Source: Nostoc sp. TH1S01
GTDB taxonomy: Bacteria > Cyanobacteriota > Cyanobacteriia > Cyanobacteriales > Nostocaceae
NCBI GenBank assembly: GCA_018993265.1
Contig: JAGKSW010000112.1
Span: 1-51,238 of the forward strand
Direction: 5' to 3'
DNA length: 51,238 nucleotides
How positions within the stretch are numbered: the first letter of the stretch is position 1; every line of letters starts with the position of its first letter. The translations under genes and the position numbers were made by a program. Shown piece after piece: positions 41,149-50,702 of the stretch. Under the pieces are notes generated by a model, which worked only from the letters and a program-made list of their open reading frames with translations, was not told the DNA's origin and searched no databases.

Positions 41149-42885
41149 TCAAATTCCGTGGCTTTTGCCAATTACCCAATGCCTGCGGAAAAATCGGGCT
41201 AAGGCTGATTCTTCTAGCGATAAATAAATAGGTCTGCCGTGGGGACAGGTACGGGGGTTACGAGTGCGTTGCCATTGGTCTAACAGTGTTTGCATTTCTT
41301 GTAAATTCAGTGGTGTGCCGTTACGAATAGCACTGCGGCAAGCAACAGCAACTTGAGCAGTTTGTAAGTCTCCACCCCAACTAAGTTCTAAAATTGCATC
41401 TGCACAGTCTTCTCGCTGTTGTAAAAGCGCGGGTATATTACGGACTGCCCAAAGTTGTTCGCCAAAGGTTTCTATCTCTAAACCAATGCGTTGCAGTTGC
41501 GAAACTTGTGCTGGTGATAATTGATAAAGAATAATTGACGGTTCCACAGGGACAAGTTGCCAATTATCACAGATTTGTTCGTACAAAACTCGCTCGTGGG
41601 CAATGTGCTGTTCTACTAGCCACATCCCACCAGAATGTTCGGCAACAATATAAGTGTTGCTAACTTGAGCAACTGCTTTTAAAGAGTGCTGAGTGTTTTC
41701 CGTTTTGGGTTGAAAGTGATAACCACCTTTTTCTTCTGCGGCTTTGAGTAATTTACTCACTCTGGTGGTGTGAACAGCTTCTTTAAAATTAGCAGCATCA
41801 ATACGAAGTGCTTGGTCAATGGCTTGAGTAATTTGCTCTTGCCAATAGTTGATTTCATTCAGATATATTTCAGTTTTTGCGGGATTACGATTCCAGTTGA
41901 TTTGGTCGGGAGAAATTTCTAGATGTAATAAACAAATAGGATAGCGATCGCGTGGTAAAGTCCGATGAAATGCTGATAAAATTGTCTGCTCAAGTTCTGG
42001 TGATTTCACCATTCTGCCATTAACAGCGATTCTCACCCAGTCTGGGCGATGGCGATGACAACGGTCTGGTAAGCCAACTACTAGGGAGAGTGCTGAGTGC
42101 TGAGTGCTGAGTGCTGAGTGCTGAGTCACCGAAGTTTGCTCAACGGGGGGAACCCCCGCACGCAACTTCTCGCTGAGTGCTGAGTTTTGGGGGTGGGGGA
42201 TGTTGAGTTTTAGTTCTTGTAAATCACCTTGGCGGACTTGCGGTAAAATCTGCGGCAGTAATTTTCCGGTGGTAGCGGCGGGAGAAATGGTGAACCATAC
42301 TCGGTCATTTTGCCAAAGTTGCCATGTTACTTGCGGATGACACAGGGCGATGTGATGAATAGTGCTTTGTACAGCTTTCATTTGCTGCGTTGCACTGGGT
42401 AAGCCTTGGCGGCGAGATGGGCAATTACCAAAAAGATTAGAGACTGTAACTACTGTACCAGGTGCGATCGCAGTTGCTTCTACTGCTTGTGCCTTGCCAT
42501 CATCACCATAAACAACCCGCCACCCCAAATTACCATCAGCAGGACGGCTCAAAATTTCTAACTCTGCTAAAGTCGTCAAGCTGTGCAAAGCTTCACCCCG
42601 AAATCCCAAGCTGTTAATTTTCCATAAATCATCACTAGAGCGAATTTTACTTGTGCTATGGGCTGTGGCCGCTTGTTGCAAGTCTTCGAGGTTCATCCCA
42701 CATCCATTGTCAGCAACACGGATGCGCCACTGTTGCGGCCATAAATAAACCACAATTCTAGTTGCACCTGCATCTAGAGAATTTTCCACCAATTCCCTCA
42801 CTACAGATGCCAAGGAGTCAATTACCTCGCCAGCTGTAATTAGATATACGACTTCTGTTGGTAAAGCTTGAATAGTAGATGCCAT
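41149..42885 (-). CDS. mutL: DNA mismatch repair protein MutL with an in-frame repeat insert
   Basis: 578 residues. The N-terminal GHKL ATPase has ELVENSLDAGATRI (31-44), VADNGCGM (57-64) and GFRGEALHSL (94-103), all intact. The C-terminal dimerisation part has LVEQHIAHERVLYE and TCPHGRPIYLSLEE. The endonuclease motif normally begins DQHA; here it is EQHI. Residues 234-267 (NSALSEKLRAGVPPVEQTSV then TQHSALSTQHSALS) are translated from a repeat cassette and break the linker between LKLNIPHPQ and LVVGLPDRCHRHRPDW, within the second ATPase-domain lobe. The reading frame is kept. MutL couples mismatch recognition by MutS to repair. Confidence 0.93.
   Translation of the reverse strand: MASTIQALPTEVVYLITAGEVIDSLASVVRELVENSLDAGATRIVVYLWPQQWRIRVADNGCGMNLEDLQQAATAHSTSKIRSSDDLWKINSLGFRGEALHSLTTLAELEILSRPADGNLGWRVVYGDDGKAQAVEATAIAPGTVVTVSNLFGNCPSRRQGLPSATQQMKAVQSTIHHIALCHPQVTWQLWQNDRVWFTISPAATTGKLLPQILPQVRQGDLQELKLNIPHPQNSALSEKLRAGVPPVEQTSVTQHSALSTQHSALSLVVGLPDRCHRHRPDWVRIAVNGRMVKSPELEQTILSAFHRTLPRDRYPICLLHLEISPDQINWNRNPAKTEIYLNEINYWQEQITQAIDQALRIDAANFKEAVHTTRVSKLLKAAEEKGGYHFQPKTENTQHSLKAVAQVSNTYIVAEHSGGMWLVEQHIAHERVLYEQICDNWQLVPVEPSIILYQLSPAQVSQLQRIGLEIETFGEQLWAVRNIPALLQQREDCADAILELSWGGDLQTAQVAVACRSAIRNGTPLNLQEMQTLLDQWQRTRNPRTCPHGRPIYLSLEESALARFFRRHWVIGKSHGI
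42085..42186. repeat. Repeat cassette inserted in mutL
   Basis: 102 bases, 34 codons. Five or so GTGCTGA heptamers are followed by CCGAAGTTTGCTCAACGGGG, CGCACGCAACTTCTCGCTGA and a final heptamer. It matches the intergenic copy at 9234-9348 base for base over the CGAAGTTTGCTCAACGGGGG and CGCACGCAACTTCTCGCTGA stretches. Length divisible by three explains how the gene stays open. Confidence 0.9.
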
Positions 42886-43061
42886 AAATTACAGTTTAGG
42901 CTAGCAAGCAACTCTTGAGTAGCAAAAACCAGCATTTAACCTGAGTTTTAGGAATAGCGATCGCGTCACCACAAAAATGGATAAAGTCGAGATTAGGCAC
43001 TAGAGAATAAGTACTAAAATACTAAATTTGAAACTAATCTCTAGCCCCTAACCCCTTCTCA

Positions 43062-44105
43062 CTAATCTTTCATCGCCATCACTTTTGGAGTTTCTGGCTG
43101 TAGTAACCCGTTTAACAAAGATGCTGGGCGATGGCTATAAGGCCAAGCAAAGGCATGGCGAAAAGCAGCATCTTGGCAGGCTTGTAACTGGGCAAAGTTA
43201 ATAATGTCATAAGTCAAGAGATTTTCGTATTCAAATGGCAAACGGACATTATGTAACCCAGCATTATCTGTACAAATTGCAATATCTACCCCAGCATCAA
43301 AACAACGGTCAAAAACTAATTTGAGTTGGCGGATATCTTGTAAAGTACCTGTTTTGATGTAAGTTGTTGGACAAACTTCCAAACACTGCCCGCGTCTAGC
43401 AATTTCTGGAAGTAATTCTGGATACAACAAAGGAATTTGGATACCGTGACCAATCCGCATCAGATAAGGTAAAAGTTCTGGGTAACAACCAGCGGTAGTT
43501 TCGTACAGGTGTCCGGTGGTGTTGATACCTTGCGATCGCGCATAATCATACAAACTAATCCATTCTTGCAGGCGATCGGCATAGTAGCTATCACCCCCCG
43601 CGACATCTATCCCGCAGACATATTGTTTGTTCTGTACTGCCAAATCAATAATTGCCTTATTTACCTCATAAGGAAGGCGCGAATGCATACACAGAATTTG
43701 GCTAGTCACAATAGGACATTCTTGGATATGGCTAGCTTTGCCAACTACATCCACAATTTCTGCCATTTTGTCAATTCTCTGCGATTGACTAAGATGTTCT
43801 GGTGTCCGTAGATAAGGCGTATAGCGCAGTTCCAGATAAGCCAAATTTTCAAATATATAAGCACCGCGTACCAAGCGATAAATAAAGTAAGGCAAAGTTT
43901 CTACAGTTTGCACACTTTCAACTAAGGTATGCAATTCCAAATATTCATCTAAGGTGTTGCGGGGTCTGGTATAGAAGTCCTCAAACTCTCCGTAGTTAGG
44001 AAAGCGAGAAATTAATTCCCCAGAATGTCGCTCAAAATATCGCCATAAAACGCGCGGTACAACGGAACCGCCCAAATGCCTATGTAATTCAGCGTGTAAA
44101 GCCAT
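43062..44105 (-). CDS. Adenosine deaminase-like metallohydrolase
   Basis: 347 residues of the adenosine/AMP deaminase superfamily. Metal ligands are seen as His8 and His10 (ELHRHLGGS), His199 and Asp280. The catalytic motif is HLYE (199-202) instead of the usual HAGE, the HxxxE spacing being kept, and the SxDDP motif is CTDNAG, with Asn281 where Asp normally contacts the purine. RIGHG (217-221) is conserved. It is therefore an ADA-like enzyme, perhaps with a different purine or other substrate. Length and start (MALHAELHRHLGG) match the family. It stands alone, not in an operon with mutL. Confidence 0.8.
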   Translation of the reverse strand: MALHAELHRHLGGSVVPRVLWRYFERHSGELISRFPNYGEFEDFYTRPRNTLDEYLELHTLVESVQTVETLPYFIYRLVRGAYIFENLAYLELRYTPYLRTPEHLSQSQRIDKMAEIVDVVGKASHIQECPIVTSQILCMHSRLPYEVNKAIIDLAVQNKQYVCGIDVAGGDSYYADRLQEWISLYDYARSQGINTTGHLYETTAGCYPELLPYLMRIGHGIQIPLLYPELLPEIARRGQCLEVCPTTYIKTGTLQDIRQLKLVFDRCFDAGVDIAICTDNAGLHNVRLPFEYENLLTYDIINFAQLQACQDAAFRHAFAWPYSHRPASLLNGLLQPETPKVMAMKD

Positions 44106-44634
44106 AGTACTTTATTTAGAAAATTTCAATAATATTAACAAAAACATCAAAAATAGAAATCTATACTGAGAGTAAGATTCTGTAAAGCTACGGTTAATTA
44201 AAAAAAATCATCATACTAATACATAATAAATAGTTTGGCTCTGCGTTTATAACTTTTAAATTCTTTTGGATGAAGTTTTTCAGAAATTACTTGTCTAAAT
44301 TTAATATTTTTGTCATGAAAATGCATAAAAATATTATTTTTCTTGGCTTTTCTCGCCAACATTGTTAAAAATTTTGTTTACATACATAATTTTAAAATTT
44401 TTATAAATTCAGGTGATAAGTGGCGTAAAACTTTTCTTGTTGTGCAAGATTAACTTTGAAATTTCCGAAAAAACACTTATATTCTTTCTAGCACAGCAAA
44501 TATGCAAGCGATACAAGACGGAATTCATCTTTATCGCTGTTTTTAGCAGTGCCCAAGTAAGTGAGCATTCGGCAGTTTTGTGTGTTTTGACTCAGTGCTA
44601 GCAAATATTACCTATTTTGAGAGGAATTAGTTGA
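44106..44634. other. AT-rich spacer upstream of the PEP-CTERM gene
   Basis: About 530 very AT-rich bases between the divergent ADA-like and PEP-CTERM genes; it should hold both promoters. GAGGAATTAGTTGA directly precedes the PEP-CTERM ATG as its ribosome site. A 62-codon frame at 44413-44601 has no protein features. No repeat or RNA element was recognised. Confidence 0.5.
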
Positions 44635-45318
44635 ATGAGCATTTTCTTAGCTGTGAAAAAAGAGTTGCTGAAAGTTTGTTGCATCACAGCAGTAACTACT
44701 TTAGCAGCAGGAACAATTAGTACAGCACAGGCGCAGGGGCTTGTTCTGACGTTTGATGATTTGGAACCAACTAATTCTGTGTTTGAGGGACTTCTAATTC
44801 CCAATGGTTACGGCGGATTGAATTGGGATAACTTTGAATATTTGGATACTGTATTATTCAATGCTAACCCATCGGGTTATATTAATGGGACAATTTCATC
44901 ACCCAATGTAGCTTTCAATAGATTTAGTAACCCAGCCACGGTAAGCCGTAGGCGTGGTTTGTTTGACTTTAATAGTGCTTATCTTTCAGGAGCTTGGAAT
45001 GATGGCTTAAATATTTTGGTAGAGGGTTTTTATGGTGGAATAGCGAAGTATTCAACCACAGTAACTGTCAATTCTACATCCCCCACTCTGTTTAACTTTG
45101 ACTTCCTTGGCATTGATAGTTTAAAATTTAGTTCTTTTGGTGGAATTAATGCAGGTTATAGTGGGGTTGGTTTCAACATTGTGTTAGATAATTTCACTTA
45201 TACCCCTCAGCCTGTTCCGGAACCTACAGCTATATTGGGTTTAATTACAAGCGCTAGTTTTGGATTAGCTTCGCGCAGCAAAAAAAAGCCAGAACAAAAA
45301 GGTACAAGCAAAATTTAA
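44635..45318 (+). CDS. PEP-CTERM sorting-domain exported protein
   Basis: 227 residues. The signal peptide spans about 1-34 (CCITAVTTLAAGTISTAQAQ, cleavage after AQA). The C-terminus has the PEP-CTERM sequence: VPEPTAILGLITSASFGLAS followed by a basic RSKKK end, the target of an exosortase. The mature body is beta-rich with many Gly, Asn and Ser (YGGLNWDNFEYLDTVLFNAN, FNFDFLGIDSLKFSSFGGIN) and shows no enzyme motif. It is probably exported to the outer surface or exopolysaccharide layer. GAGG lies 11 bases before the ATG. A 12-bp-stem hairpin follows the stop. Confidence 0.9.
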   Translation: MSIFLAVKKELLKVCCITAVTTLAAGTISTAQAQGLVLTFDDLEPTNSVFEGLLIPNGYGGLNWDNFEYLDTVLFNANPSGYINGTISSPNVAFNRFSNPATVSRRRGLFDFNSAYLSGAWNDGLNILVEGFYGGIAKYSTTVTVNSTSPTLFNFDFLGIDSLKFSSFGGINAGYSGVGFNIVLDNFTYTPQPVPEPTAILGLITSASFGLASRSKKKPEQKGTSKI

Positions 45319-45366
45319 GCTGGCAAATTTAACCAATTATATAGTTGCATTCAAGTAAAAACCTGT

Positions 45367-45400
45367 CAAAGAAAGTGCGATCGCTAATGCACTTTCTTTG
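45367..45400 (+). terminator. Perfect hairpin after the PEP-CTERM gene
   Basis: CAAAGAAAGTGC pairs exactly with GCACTTTCTTTG over 12 bp with a 10-base loop that contains part of a HIP1 site. It lies 48 bases after the stop. There is no long T-run, so termination is likely but not certain. Confidence 0.6.
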
Positions 45401-45509
45401 AGCAATCCTAAGATTTAGAAAGCAGTAAAAATTAATACAATAAAATTATTTTTTGACTAGAGCTAAGTATAAATCAGCCGAAGCATAGGATACTTCTTTA
45501 TTCAAAAAC

Positions 45510-45539
45510 TTGACATATTTGGCTGTATATGTATAGAAT
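45510..45539 (+). promoter_or_regulatory. Probable sigma70-type promoter of purA
   Basis: TTGACA at 45510-45515 is followed after 18 bases by TAGAAT (45534-45539), or after 16 by TATAGA. Both hexamers lie 38-67 bases before the TTG start of purA. This is the best promoter-like pair seen in the window. Confidence 0.55.
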
Positions 45540-45567
45540 AGCGATTTGTGGAAACTTTACCTCTTAA

Positions 45568-46920
<1,353 letters not shown>

Positions 46921-46924
46921 TATT

Positions 46925-47007
46925 AGTCATTTGTCATTGGTCATTCGTCATTAGTAAATGACAAAGGACACAGGACAAATGACAAAGAACAAATGACAAA
47001 GGACAAA
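46925..47007. repeat. AATGACA-type heptamer repeats before rplY
   Basis: First an inverted run (GTCATTTGTCATTGGTCATT), then a direct run of ACAAATGACAAAGGACA units leading directly into the rplY start. The same family occurs at 4128-4155, 31725-31757, 37021-37065 and 37178-37215. Confidence 0.85.
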
Positions 47008-47011
47008 TGAC

Positions 47012-47311
47012 ATGACTGTAACAGTTGAATCTCAAAAGCGCCCAGAAGGTAGTAAACCAAATGCTTTACGTCGTTCTGGTTTAATCCCCGCTAACTTGTA
47101 CGGACATAATGGTACTGAATCTATTTCTTTGGTAGTTGATGCCAAAGTTGTTGAGCGCCTGCTCAAAAAAGCGGCTGTGAACAAAACAGAAATTGAACTC
47201 AACATTCCTGATTTGCAATGGACTGGCAAAACAGTTTTAAAAGAAGTCCAAGTTCACCCAGCTAAGGGTACACCTTACCACTTGAGTTTTTATGCTGGCG
47301 CGAAACGCTAG
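47012..47311 (+). CDS. rplY: 50S ribosomal protein L25
   Basis: 99 residues. It binds 5S rRNA in the large subunit. The L25/Ctc-like pattern is clear: [38 protein letters not shown] and [17 protein letters not shown]. It is the short L25 form without the long Ctc C-terminal domain. The ATG lies 4 bases after a repeat copy of ACAAATGAC; AAAGGA in that repeat array, about 9 bases upstream, looks like the ribosome-binding site. A strong terminator follows the stop. Confidence 0.92.
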   Translation: MTVTVESQKRPEGSKPNALRRSGLIPANLYGHNGTESISLVVDAKVVERLLKKAAVNKTEIELNIPDLQWTGKTVLKEVQVHPAKGTPYHLSFYAGAKR

Positions 47312-47369
47312 AACAGACGTATAGTCTGTCTTGAAAAACACTCCGAATTTGTGATAATTGCTGATAATG

Positions 47370-47393
47370 CCAGGGGTAAAACCCTGGTTTTTT
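47370..47393 (+). terminator. Rho-independent terminator of rplY
   Basis: CCAGGG, a six-base loop, then CCCTGG followed by six Ts. It begins 58 bases after the rplY stop and is a textbook intrinsic terminator. Confidence 0.88.
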
Positions 47394-47718
47394 GTTAAGC
47401 CAGCACAAAAAGTCTGAAGTGTGAAGTATGAAGTATGAAATTAAGAAAGCTATCTACTCTGTTTGAAAGCGATTTGTAATTGTTGCTTGATTTCGTCCGT
47501 AGCATACTAGTATTTTTATTCAGCATGGAAAAACTCATAAACATAAAAATCTTTTTTTCCTAGTACAGCACGGCGGAAATAAAGCACCCATGATAAATTG
47601 CTGAAAAGCTCACTATAAAGGTTTTTTCATTTCAGCCTACCCTGCGGGAACGCCAAGGGCGAACAGACTTCAGACTTCAGCCTTTTTATACTAGTCTCTA
47701 GCCTCTAACAACGAAAAT
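47394..47718. other. Intergenic spacer with repeats
   Basis: About 325 bases. GAAGT(A/G)T heptamers at 47411-47438, a copy of the ACCCTGCGGGAACGCCAAGG element at about 47639-47658, and AGACTTCAGACTTCAG at about 47667. No gene is seen. The upstream signals of the kinase-fusion gene are not obvious. Confidence 0.6.
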
Positions 47719-49269
47719 ATGACAGAAGTAACTCTTCCACCTTTAATTCAGCAGATGTTACAGCCTGGATTTTATCCCCACCCTGTAACAGAACCAATTC
47801 GACTCAGCCAAACCCACATTTCTTATGTGCTGCTTACGGGAGATTACGCCTATAAGTTGAAAAAGCCAGTCAACTTCGGATTTTTGAATTTTTCGACTTT
47901 GGAGAAACGGCAGCATTTTTGTCAGGAAGAGTTACGACTAAATCAGCGCGGAGCGGCTGAACTGTATTTAGAAGTGTTACCCATCACCCAAGAAGGAGAA
48001 AAATATCATTTAGGTGGCACAGGAGAACCTGTAGAGTATGTAGTCAAAATGCGTGAGTTTCCTCAAGAAACACTATTGAGCAACTTATTTGCACAAGGCA
48101 AGTTAAATGAGACTCACTTAGAAGAATTGGGTCGGGTTGTGGCGCAGTATCATGCTAAAACCGAGACAAATGATTACATTCAGAGTTTTGGTGAGGTCTC
48201 GCAAGTACGCGCTGCATTTGATGAAAATTACGAGCAAACTGAAAAATATATCGGTGGCCCCCAGACACAGCAGCAGTTTGATGACAGCAAAGCATATACA
48301 GATAAGTTTTTTGCTGAAAGGCCAGAATTATTTCAAAAAAGAATTCAAAATCAAAGGATTCGGGAATGTCACGGTGATTTGCACCTACGGAATATTTGCC
48401 TGTGGGAAGATAAGATTCTTTTGTTTGATTGCATAGAGTTTAACGAACCGTTCCGCTTTGTCGATGTGATGTTCGATATTGCTTATGCGGTAATGGATTT
48501 AGAAGCACAAGCACGTCCAGACTTGAGTAATGCTTATTTAAATACCTATCTAGAGCAGACTGGCGACTGGGAAGGCTTAGAGGTATTGCCGATATATTTA
48601 AATCGACAGTCTTATGTGCGGGCAAAAGTCACGTCATTTTTATTAGATGATCCTGGCGTATCGGCAGAAGTTAAACAAGAGGCGACAAAAACCGCAGCCA
48701 AATATTACAAGCTGGCTTGGGAATATACTCAACCCAAACAAGGAAAGCTGATTTTAATGTCGGGTTTGTCAGGTTCCGGGAAAAGTACAACCGCAAAATA
48801 TTTAGCGCGACAATTTAATGCCATTCATATTCGCTCAGATGCAGTGCGGAAGCATTTGGGCGGCATTCCTTTATCGGAACGGGGTGGAGATGATTTGTAT
48901 ACACCGGAAATGACGCAAAAAACTTATGCCCGGTTGTTAAACTTGGGAACTATACTAGCTAATCAAGGTTTCACAGTGATTTTAGATGCTAAGTATGACC
49001 GACAACAACAGCGACAAGAAGCAATTTCCCAAGCTCAAAACTACCAACTGCCGCTGCAAATTATTCACTGCACAGCGCCCGTAGAAATAATTCAAGAACG
49101 GCTGATCAACCGTACTGGTGATATTGCTGACGCTACGGTAGATTTATTAGCATCACAACTCAAACAAGCTGAACCTTTTAGCGAAGCAGAAACACCCTAC
49201 GTTTATACTTGGGATACTACTCAACCAAACGAAACACAATTAAAACTTCTGCACGAGAACAGGGTTTAA
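47719..49269 (+). CDS. Fused aminoglycoside-phosphotransferase-like / P-loop kinase protein
   Basis: 516 residues with two kinase-like parts. Residues about 20-330 fit the APH/choline-kinase fold: YVLLTGDYAYKLKKPVNFGF (nucleotide-binding Lys), CHGDLHLRNICLW with catalytic Asp220 and Asn225, and LFDCIEFNEPFRFVDVMFDI (metal-binding Asp). Residues 342-516 are a small P-loop kinase: LILMSGLSGSGKSTTAKYLA (Walker A 349-357) and IHIRSDAVRKHL, similar to gluconate-kinase/zeta-toxin-like ATPases. This fusion is a known conserved bacterial architecture of unknown substrate. Both active sites look intact. ATG start after a repeat-rich spacer. Confidence 0.88.
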   Translation: MTEVTLPPLIQQMLQPGFYPHPVTEPIRLSQTHISYVLLTGDYAYKLKKPVNFGFLNFSTLEKRQHFCQEELRLNQRGAAELYLEVLPITQEGEKYHLGGTGEPVEYVVKMREFPQETLLSNLFAQGKLNETHLEELGRVVAQYHAKTETNDYIQSFGEVSQVRAAFDENYEQTEKYIGGPQTQQQFDDSKAYTDKFFAERPELFQKRIQNQRIRECHGDLHLRNICLWEDKILLFDCIEFNEPFRFVDVMFDIAYAVMDLEAQARPDLSNAYLNTYLEQTGDWEGLEVLPIYLNRQSYVRAKVTSFLLDDPGVSAEVKQEATKTAAKYYKLAWEYTQPKQGKLILMSGLSGSGKSTTAKYLARQFNAIHIRSDAVRKHLGGIPLSERGGDDLYTPEMTQKTYARLLNLGTILANQGFTVILDAKYDRQQQRQEAISQAQNYQLPLQIIHCTAPVEIIQERLINRTGDIADATVDLLASQLKQAEPFSEAETPYVYTWDTTQPNETQLKLLHENRV

Positions 49270-49359
49270 AGGGTAAGGGGGGTAAGGTATTAATTAAAAT
49301 TTTCTTTCTCCCTACCCCTACACCCCTATACCTCTATCCCCTTACCCCTTCGTGAACTT

Positions 49360-49854
49360 ATGGCTAAAAATAACAACTTATTTAATTTCACCCCTGAATT
49401 TATTTCTCAATTAATATTTGGGTCATTTTTAACGTTCATCTTGATATTGACGGGTTCGCCTGCATCCCTGAGTATTTTTTTGGGCATTCTGGGTGGTTTC
49501 ACCTTGGGTTGGATTACCAATGCTAGTAAAACTAGCCCCCAAGCCCCAACTGTAGCCTCCTCTGATGGCATTGATGCGGGATTAAAATACTGGTTATTGT
49601 TCTTACTAGGTTTTGTCTGGTTGGGTTACTCAGCACCGATGAGTATCTTACTAGGTGGAATAGGTGCTATTGGTGGGGGTTGGATTATTGCTTGGTGGGG
49701 TAGCAAAGAAGAAACTAAAACTCAGCTACCAGTTGAAACTTTAATAGAGGGCGACGAAAGACCAAGCCAAAGATCCACTAAACAGCAAAAACGAAGACCG
49801 ACTCGCCGCTTCCGTCGTACTAGTGGCATTAATTTTAGATTTTGGCAAAGGTAA
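49360..49854 (+). CDS. Small hypothetical membrane protein
   Basis: 164 residues with four hydrophobic segments: FGSFLTFILILTGSPASLSI, LGILGGFTLGWITN, WLLFLLGFVWLGYSAPMSIL and LLGGIGAIGGGWIIAWWG. The C-terminal 45 residues are polar and very basic (KQQKRRPTRRFRRTSG), so they probably lie in the cytoplasm. The family is not recognised; the two halves of the membrane part resemble each other. Upstream is a short C-rich spacer with TTACCCC units that can pair with GGGGTAAGG after the previous gene. Function unknown. Confidence 0.75.
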   Translation: MAKNNNLFNFTPEFISQLIFGSFLTFILILTGSPASLSIFLGILGGFTLGWITNASKTSPQAPTVASSDGIDAGLKYWLLFLLGFVWLGYSAPMSILLGGIGAIGGGWIIAWWGSKEETKTQLPVETLIEGDERPSQRSTKQQKRRPTRRFRRTSGINFRFWQR

Positions 49855-49910
49855 GAGAAAATTCAAAAGTCAAAAGTTTTTTTACTTTTAACTTCCAGTA
49901 CTAGCTAATT

Positions 49911-50702
49911 ATGTTTTTATATCTCTCTAAGCTGCTACCACTGTTCTTTTATCCTTTGGGATTAGCCAGTGTGAGTTTAGTAGTAGCTTTGATCACAGTG
50001 CGGAAAAAACCGCGCACAGCGACAGCAGCGATCGCTTTTTCGTTAATTTTATTATTAGTTTGCAGCAATGCTTGGGTAGCTAAGGCACTGGTGCGATCGC
50101 TAGAATGGCAAAATCTGCCATTGCAGCAAATGCCAAACGCCGAAGCAATTGTGGTTTTGGGTGGTGCGACTAAATCAGCTTTTTTTCCCAGACCAGATGT
50201 TGATTTAAGTGAACAAGGCGATCGCATAATTTATGCAGCAAAGTTATATCTGCAAAAAAAAGCACCTTTGATTATTCTCAGTGGTGGTCGCATTGATTGG
50301 CGCAATGGTGGTACGGCAGAATCGGCAGACATGGCTAGTATTTTGGCAGAAATTGGCATACCATCACAGGCAATTATTCAAGAGCCTGATTCTCTCAATA
50401 CTTATCAAAATGCAGTGAATGTCAATAAAATTTTGCAATCTCGTGGTATTAAAAAAGTATTATTGGTGACTTCGGCTATGCACATGCCGCGATCGCTGAA
50501 AATTTTCCAACGTCAAGGTATTGATGCTATCCCTGCACCGACTGATTTTCTTGTTACTCAAGGCGAACTACAAGAACTTGGGAGTACACCTAAAGCTGCC
50601 TTGCTGAATTTATTACCTGATACAGATAACTTACATCAATTTACTAGTGCGTTGAAAGAATATCTTGGTAGTTTTATCTATCGCTTACGTGGTTGGCTTT
50701 AG
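49911..50702 (+). CDS. YdcF/ElyC family protein (DUF218)
   Basis: 263 residues. Two membrane segments at about 8-28 (LFFYPLGLASVSLVVALITV) and 37-55 anchor a DUF218 domain: EAIVVLGGATKSAFF (78-92), LIILSGGRIDWRNGGTAESA, PDSLNTYQNAVNVNKILQSR and LLVTSAMHMPRSLKIFQRQG. E. coli relatives (ElyC, SanA, YdcF) act in envelope and peptidoglycan integrity. The stop at 50700-50702 is followed without a break by the nuclease-like pseudogene in the same frame. Confidence 0.88.
   Translation: MFLYLSKLLPLFFYPLGLASVSLVVALITVRKKPRTATAAIAFSLILLLVCSNAWVAKALVRSLEWQNLPLQQMPNAEAIVVLGGATKSAFFPRPDVDLSEQGDRIIYAAKLYLQKKAPLIILSGGRIDWRNGGTAESADMASILAEIGIPSQAIIQEPDSLNTYQNAVNVNKILQSRGIKKVLLVTSAMHMPRSLKIFQRQGIDAIPAPTDFLVTQGELQELGSTPKAALLNLLPDTDNLHQFTSALKEYLGSFIYRLRGWL

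Noticed and set aside
44413-44601. 62-codon frame upstream of the PEP-CTERM gene
   Set aside because: Composition and lack of a start signal suggest chance; it lies in what should be promoter and leader DNA.
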